Origin: Anadara kagoshimensis
Lineage: Eukaryota; Mollusca; Bivalvia; Arcoida; Arcidae
Direction: 5' to 3'
Length of the DNA stretch: 64,000 nucleotides
Assembly (NCBI GenBank): GCA_021292105.1
Contig: CM037870.1
Span: 46,084,576-46,148,575, forward strand
The translations under genes were made by a program, and so were the position numbers. The notes under the pieces were generated by a model. That model made no database searches. It was not told the DNA's origin and worked only from the letters and a program-made list of their open reading frames with translations. This document shows positions 57,736 to 64,000 of this stretch, in pieces. How positions within the stretch are numbered: the first letter of the stretch is position 1; every line of letters starts with the position of its first letter.

Positions 57736-58917
57736 ATTAAAGAAATCATTATTGTTCATCAGGAAAGTCGACATAAAAACTATGTACAAGGTACAATAAT
57801 TTGTCATTCATAATTGATTTGCATTGAAAAAAACAAGGAAAAAATAACATATTTATAGAAATATCTACACTACCTGCGGCCGTATATGTACTTTTGGCTA
57901 ATAATTCAGAATATATTCAGAACTTACAAATGGTTTTCAAGGTCACTCTGCATTAGGACTTGTTTAGTATCATAAATGAAATGAACCTTTAAACTTAAAT
58001 CACAGATTATACAGATTTCACACAAATTATACTATTTTTGACACATTATTCAGTTTTTTCTCAAATTATACAGTTTTTGCACCATTATCTGTAATGAAGA
58101 TTTATTTTTAATGAGATATTAAGTGCATGTTAACTGAAAAAAGATTAAAAATATAATGTTAATTGTTTCCGCCTTTAATCGATAAGAAAATGTTTTTTTT
58201 TATTCATTTGTGCAAGTATTTAAAAATAAGGTTATTATATAAATTTTATATATTATGACAAGGTCAATAGAAGCTTGATAATCTATCATTTGCTGTCAAT
58301 ACCAGACAACTTCAAATTTTAAATTTTACCAAAAAAAAACTGATTTAAACAATTGCCTGATTATAATTTAAATTGCTTTTATGTTGTTTTTTTTAATTAA
58401 AATATATTATCTGAGAATTTGGAATTTGAATAACATTCTATTGATAAGGTTTTTTTTTTTACATTTTGGAATTTTAAAATTCCTTAAATATTTTATTTTG
58501 ACACATTGCATTGATTGATTTATTGCAATTTTCATAATAAAACGTAAAACATAAGATGATATTCATATATTAAAACATAAGTTAAAACTCGTAGACACAA
58601 CTTAATATTCACAAGAAATATAAACAATAAATAAATTACATAAATAAACAAGAAAATTCTCATGGGAGGATTTACATATATGTTAAGTATAACATTAATG
58701 ATTATATAGATGATACGGCAAGCATGCAGCGAAATTAAATTGTTTAAAACTGTAAAACACGTGTTGGATATTATATTATAAAATATTAACAATATAAATG
58801 CAAATAATGTGGATTTTAAAATTTTGTGCAGTGATGTATGCATTATATTCCTTTAAAGCCTTGAAAACAACTTGGAGAAGAATACTTCCTGATAAAGTTC
58901 AGTGTTCTTTTAGAAAA
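57736..58917. other. Noncoding stretch
   Basis: The 103-codon minus-strand frame (58532-58843) is Ile/Leu/Tyr-rich, as expected for chance translation of AT-rich DNA. Confidence 0.45.
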
Positions 58918-59135
58918 TGACGACCTTGACGGCCGAGTGGTCTAAACAGTGATTACAGCGTCTGTCACTACCTAGGTTAGCATTCCGCTCAGCAGAATCT
59001 AGCGTAAGAAAGTTTGTCAGTTCGGTTATCGAAGTCGGTGTTTTTCTTATGGCACTCCAGTTTCCTCCACGTTCCCAATACTAACCGACGCGGTATAAAT
59101 CAAAGAATCTTGGCTGGGACGTAAACTCCACGAAC
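58918..59135 (+). repeat. tRNA-derived SINE
   Basis: The head 'gacggccgagtggtctaaac' is a Ser/Leu-tRNA-like A box. A weak B box 'ggttagcattccgc' lies near 58975. The body has 'cagaatctagcgtaagaaag', 'tggcactccagtttcctcca' and the tail 'agaatcttggctgggacgta'. Same family as the 41.4 and 43.5 kb copies. Confidence 0.75.
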
Positions 59136-59380
59136 TCATAGAAAATAAAAAATAGAGAGTCATACAAAAAGTATTGTTGACTCACTTGAAACCATGACCA
59201 GTAGTAATTATATATTAATAATTATAAAGTTTCCCGACACGTTACCAGAACTGACCGACTCGGTATAATTCAAAGAATCTTGGCTGGGACGTAAACTTCA
59301 CGAAATCATAAAAAATAAAAAAAGAGAGTCGTACAAAAGGTATTCATGACTACTTCATGGCAGTAGTAATTATACATAAG
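59060..59380 (+). repeat. 169-bp tandem duplication of the SINE 3' half and flank
   Basis: 'gtttcc' at 59060 and 59229 begin two copies that include the SINE tail, 'aaaataaaaaa.agagagtc', 'tacaaaa.gtatt' and 'cagtagtaattata'. Flanking DNA is duplicated too, so this is a local duplication after insertion rather than a second insertion. Confidence 0.85.
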
Positions 59381-60357
59381 TGAAAGTTTTATGTACATCA
59401 TCAATTACTACAGTGTTACCTATATACGAAAATATTTTACATTTTGAACATGGTAATGTTCACAACGGGATGACGTATTACGCCATATGCACAAAAAGAA
59501 CTTTTCAAAATGAAAAGCCAGCAGAACTGCAATAATGTGCGCTCTATCTATAATTCTATCGGGTACCGGCATATATACAGATTATCCGTTGTACGACTAG
59601 CATCAAACATTGATACTGACATTATATAATTAGCCACGACGTCTTCTTGTCTTGGTTCGTCGCATCTTGATTCGTTCTTTTCCGTTATGGTGTGTTCTTA
59701 GTTGTTCTGGGTGTTGTCAAATGCATGTTAGTTACAGCGCTACAAAGTATTATGTTGAATCCTGAACCATTACATAAAATACCAGGTGTCAGATACCATT
59801 TTTTGAATTTGATTAAAAATATAATCAAGGCAAGTGCATGTAAAAACTAAATTGTTATAAGGTAGAATTCACATGATCACATCCAAGACATTCTGGTACT
59901 GTATTATTACCTATTCTTTAAACATTTTATGATCCCCCCCCCATGTAATACACATTCGGTCAGTTTCTAGAAAATGAAATATAATTGAATACAACAGCAT
60001 ATGTCTCAGCATTAGTGACTGACCACACTTTGACACGCCGTGGTTTTGTTGTATTTATTAACACACACGGGGCAGGTAAACATTATACATACATCTGTAC
60101 CGTGTGCTTGGTTTTGTGTTGTAGGCGGGACTGGTCATCGTTTTATTTATATTACAACTTCCGTTTCGTGATGCCATTATAATCACATCAAAGCAGTTCT
60201 ATAAATAAAAACATTATTTTATTAGTAAAAATTGTTTGACGTTGTTTTAAATATGTGAAGTCTATTTCATTGTTTTACATCTTGCATGTTATAAAAAAAA
60301 ATTACATGTTAAAGAAGTCATATATATAATGTGATTTAGCAAACATTGGTTATATAA
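59381..60357. other. Noncoding stretch
   Basis: A 65-codon frame (59985-60182 +) has no domain. Nothing recognised. Confidence 0.45.
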
Positions 60358-60575
60358 GTCCGGTACCTCGGTTGCCCAATGGGCTAAAGGCTCGGCTTAA
60401 TCGACGCCTAGTCTTCCAAACTCCCTCTAACAGCACATAGAGTGTGAACCTTTGCCAGTTCGATTTCCGGAGGTCGGTAGTGAACGCCGACACTCGGTTT
60501 TCTCCACCATTCCAGAAATGATCGATTCGATATCATTGAATATAATCTTGACTTGATCTTAAGACCACATTAATT
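60358..60575 (+). repeat. tRNA-derived SINE
   Basis: The head 'tacctcggttgcccaatggg' then 'ctaaaggctcgg' is A-box-like. The B box is 'cagttcgatttccg' near 60456. The body has 'ggaggtcggtagtgaacgcc' and 'gacactcggttttctccacc', and the tail 'taatcttgacttgatcttaa'. A second head of this type lies at 61440-61490 on the minus strand. Confidence 0.72.
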
Positions 60576-61111
60576 GACTCTTTTCGCATAACTTTAATGT
60601 CAAACAGTATATGGAACTTAGAGATGCCTTGTAATAAAGGCATTTGTAGCTGACAAAATGTCATTGGCTATTCAACCAAGCACGTGCCCCGCGTGAAATG
60701 AGAAACAAGCTAGGTAAAATACATCAATGACGGATTGAAAGCAGTGATTTTACTGAACTTCTCTGATCTGAAGTGTCAAAATAGTAGCCAGTGGACTGGT
60801 AATTGTGCAGAACAATAGTGATTTGTTTTAAAGAATTTTGATGGATCCCCAACTTCCTGTTTATTTCATAACCAGTGATGAAAAACGCACACAACGTAAT
60901 TAGATAATAAACTGTCTTGTTGTTATGCTTATTTTACAACTCATCAATTCAAACGCACAATTGCGATCTTTAAAATAAATATTTAACCAAGCAATGGGCC
61001 ATGAATGTGGAGAAGAGTCGAATCTGTTTTTTGTATGTCCAAATTAAGATTCTTACCAATATATTGAGACTAACTTCTAGAATGATAGAGGAAACCGGAT
61101 TGTTCGAGAAA
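60576..61111. other. Noncoding stretch
   Basis: Nothing recognised. Confidence 0.45.
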
Positions 61112-61398
61112 CACCATCGCAGACCACTGCGGTAGCTCAGTTGGCAGAGTGCTCGCTCCGTAAGTGGGAGGTCGAACCCCGATAGGGTCTGACCCAAGAC
61201 TTTAAAGTGGGTAGTGACTGTTCTTTCGCCAAGCACGGTGGGCTTGGCTCGCTAAAGAACCCTGCTGTATAATGCCATCAGCGCAACGCACAGGCAAAAT
61301 TTCTGCACCTTCGCTTATAGCTGGCGACGTCTCGATATAAGTGAAATATTCTTGACTGGGACGTTAAACACCGTTACTCACTCACTCACTCACCATCG
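61112..61398 (+). mobile_element. tRNA-derived SINE with simple-repeat tail and probable target duplication
   Basis: The head begins near 61125 with a very good A box 'tagctcagttggcagagtgc' and a B box 'ggtcgaacccc'. The body runs through 'ggtagtgactgttctttcgc', 'ttggctcgctaaagaaccct' and 'gctggcgacgtctcgatata' to the tail 'attcttgactgggacgttaa'. It ends in an ACTC simple repeat. 'caccatcg' at 61112-61119 and 61391-61398 is a probable target duplication (8 bp visible). It is not a functional tRNA: the anticodon arm and acceptor pairing do not close. The 88-codon minus-strand frame at 60970-61236 crosses it. Confidence 0.85.
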
Positions 61399-61439
61399 GA
61401 TCATCTGCAAGAAAAGTGAAAAAACTCTCGCGCTGTGAT

Positions 61440-61490
61440 GGGCAAGGGTGTGCGTTAGCCCATTCGGTTACCGAGGCGCCTTAAAGTTTC
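61440..61490 (-). repeat. SINE head fragment
   Basis: The reverse complement 'ggcgcctcggtaaccgaatg' followed by 'ggctaacgcac' matches the head at 60363-60396. No body follows. Confidence 0.55.
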
Positions 61491-62339
61491 GAAGTAGCAA
61501 GTAGATTTGTAGAAAGTGTGATTATGTAAAATGTCATGGTATTCAATTAAAACAAAAACAATTAAATTGATAGTTAATTATTTATAATTAAGCCACTGGG
61601 TAATTAAATGGTGTTCATTATACGATGTGCTTACCACAAAATATAAGTACTAACACATATTTCGATTGGTTAGTTTGACAAAGGCCATGAAAAAGGTAAT
61701 ATACTATTGGCTATCGGCATACCACAGGTACCACAAACAAGGGGGCAGCCGGAAAACATGATTTTTAACTACATGTATGCTGTGCTGGTTGACTAAGAGG
61801 AAAAGACAAATAAAAATATACATATATGTAAATATTAGATTTTATGGTATACATGTAATTCAGATGACTTCCTACTCATGTGATGTACATATATATATAA
61901 ATACATCGAACTTTATTAATGTATAATATAATATCCAAACAGTCAAGAACAAAAAAGTGTTAGACACATGGTTTTATTTAATATATATCTTTGCAATTAT
62001 TTATGTTATTAATTTTAACTTAAAAGTGCAGCCAGTTGTTTATTTATTCAGAAACAGTAAGTATTTAATAATTTCTTATTATTTATGGAGACACAGTAGG
62101 TATTTAATATTTTCTTATCATTAATATTTATGGACATATTACTGTATTTACTTTCTGATTCTAAATTAATGATATTGGATTATTTTATACCAGCGCGGAT
62201 GCAGTCTATTCTTTCGTAAAATTCTCTATGGTTTTAATCGTAAGTTCTATTTCCAAGGTAAATGGTTTTAAATATTTTCAACTAATTAATTTTATGAGTT
62301 CTTGGATATCTTTCTTGCACTCATTTTGACGCAGTCAGT
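61491..62339. other. Noncoding stretch
   Basis: AT-rich. A local duplication of 'cacagtaggtatttaatatt'-like text near 62055-62115 is the only structure seen. Confidence 0.45.
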
Positions 62340-62460
62340 TATGTGATTGAAACCGCAGTGTCCGGAGAAATTCACTGACCTATCGCAAGTGACCTGAAAA
62401 ATATTCATCCACGAGGATCTTCCCTAGTGGCATTCGAGTCTTTGCGGTTTAAAACGGTAT
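62340..62460 (-). repeat. Possible degraded SINE
   Basis: 'gaaaccgcagtgtccggaga' followed by 'aattcactgacctatcgcaa' and 'gtgacctga' resembles the reverse of a molluscan SINE body ('caggtcacttgcga..ggtc...ctccgg...cggttt'). Only weak support. Confidence 0.3.
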
Positions 62461-64000
62461 CGATAAAGTAACGATAATCTTGTATTCTGATTTCATTTGT
62501 AATTGATATTCTTTAACCGTTTTAGTTAATTATTAGCACATAAAATACGCCTTTATGGGCAATAATTCCAATCAGACAATTTATACGCTACATATTAATA
62601 TTTGCATTTTGTGTTTGTTTTTATTCTGCAAAACAAAAAAGTCTAAAATTTTTCAAAAACTTTAATGGTTTATGCTGATGGATCATATACGCAGACACTG
62701 AATTCCGTGATTTGCATAATAAAATTTTGCAATATTCATATTCTCTCAAGGCATGTTACGTAATTTTATACAAAAAACTGAAAAATATATTACCATTTTA
62801 AAAAACAAATAAATAATTACTGTTAACATGACGTAACTTGATGTTTTTGGTAATTATTTTCTCTGCACCACAATTGACTGACGTTAACGATCTGTAACGA
62901 AATATTAAGAGAGCCGCGAAATTACCTCAAGGGGACAGTTTATTTACCACGTTGTTCAATGTCGCTTCTAACTGTCTTTATGACTGTAAATAACCAATAA
63001 ATATCATTATATTAATTATTAATTATGACGTTTTTTCTGAGGATCAACACAATATTACGACACTTTGCCATCAATTTGTCTCATCGTATCTCTAATTATA
63101 CAGGTATGAATACTAATAAGTTCATTATATTTCTTAACACTTATGCCAACTTTATTTGAAAATAAAACAAATATGTAAAACACGCAATATTCTGTAAAAA
63201 GAAATTTACCTCAAACCACAGTTCCTTTGTAGACACAGAACATAGTTGCAAAAACATCTAGGTTTATTGTAAAAATCCATAATGCACCAGACAAGAAATT
63301 CCGTGTTTTTTTATAGATATAAAGATTAATTAATTTATTTAAGATGGACAATATAAACAAGAAAAGTAATTAAGAATAATAAAGTATATTTCGATATAAC
63401 GTACATTACACGCGTTATAATTAAAGGAAAGGTTAAACTCGGAAATCGCACAAAATGTATAAAATGAACATAGAATAGCAAAATGTTAAAAACTGTTTTT
63501 ATGGCGATAAAGGACATTTAAAAGATATAATTGCCTTTTAAAGGTTAAATTTATCGCTGCAAAGAATATAAAAAATACAGAAAATACCAAAAATGGAAGA
63601 CCAGAGAAAACAAGCCGTTTATTCGCTATACAATAAACAGTACATAAATGTCCACATTTAATGTGTCTTAATTGGATAATCCTAATTACCTGGCCACCAA
63701 TCTAGGAACTGTTTGGTCATATCACGAGAATTTGTAAACAGTATGTGTCTCAGCCCCCGTAATTATCAACGCCTCCGTTCGTGTCTATGCACCTACCGAA
63801 ATGTGCGTATATAAACATGTGTCCCATACGTTCTGAGAATATAAACAATATTTACACTGTATAGCTTGCATGCTGCAATTGCAATACGAAGTCTTGTCAT
63901 TAACTTTTAAAAGCACAGATATTTGCGCTTCTGTTAAAATTAATCGATTATATGGGACATTCTTAATATGAGCAAACATAAGCTTGCTAAATCTTTGAAC
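62461..64000. other. Noncoding stretch to window end
   Basis: Minus-strand frames of 60 and 64 codons (63335-63517 and 63785-63979) have no recognisable domain. Nothing else was recognised. Confidence 0.45.

Noticed and set aside
58532-58843. 103-codon minus-strand membrane protein
   Set aside because: Composition is dominated by Ile, Leu, Tyr and Asn, as expected from chance translation of AT-rich DNA; no repeated or conserved feature supports it.
61125-61200. tRNA gene at the 61.1 kb A/B boxes
   Set aside because: The boxes are good, but the acceptor and anticodon arms do not pair, and a SINE body, tail and probable target duplication follow.
1-64000. LTR retrovirus-like, Polinton or toxin-gene fossils
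   Set aside because: No integrase, protease, capsid, envelope, protein-primed polymerase or paired long terminal repeats were recognised anywhere in the window.

Overview
The window looks like gene-poor, strongly AT-rich DNA of an animal, most likely a mollusc and probably a bivalve. That assignment is an inference from repeat content: tRNA-derived SINEs with bodies and tails of a type I know from molluscs, an L1/Tx1-like LINE, and short interspersed repeats ending in a 'tatacccc/gcccc' motif. I find no convincing host protein-coding gene, rRNA or functional tRNA. Nearly all short open frames are what chance gives in AT-rich DNA, or lie inside repeats. Splicing cannot be judged here, so the window may be intergenic or part of a large intron. 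Family names A, B and D below are my own labels.

Layout. From 1 to about 31 kb, old AT-rich DNA is studded with copies of one repeat, 'family A' (full unit about 600 bp), plus small tandem duplications, a TIR-bearing MITE (12743-12982), a tiny hairpin element (9553-9612), family B fragments (18-22 kb) and a tRNA-like dimer (30050-30340). From 31.9 to 34.6 kb lies a tandem array of about three units, each an inverted pair of family A copies. Its third unit is interrupted by a minus-strand SINE (33790-34080) with a perfect 12-bp target-site duplication.

From 34677 to about 39305 lies the only large coding element: a LINE with apurinic-like endonuclease, reverse transcriptase and CCHC knuckle, poly(A) tail and a 13-bp target-site duplication. 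It has just three single-base frame changes, each in or next to a homopolymer run. From 39 to 64 kb there are further family A copies, SINEs (41.4, 43.5, 58.9, 60.4 and 61.1 kb), minisatellites, a duplicated 250-350 bp block (41.0 and 42.4 kb), a family B tandem region (48.9-49.7 kb) and long featureless stretches.

The most interesting object is family A: about two dozen copies in 64 kb on both strands. A roughly 150-bp core holds three successive short stem-loops, with a compensatory change or G-U wobble in several copies. Copies repeatedly sit inside, or are flanked by, local direct duplications. I cannot assign it to a known class from sequence alone.
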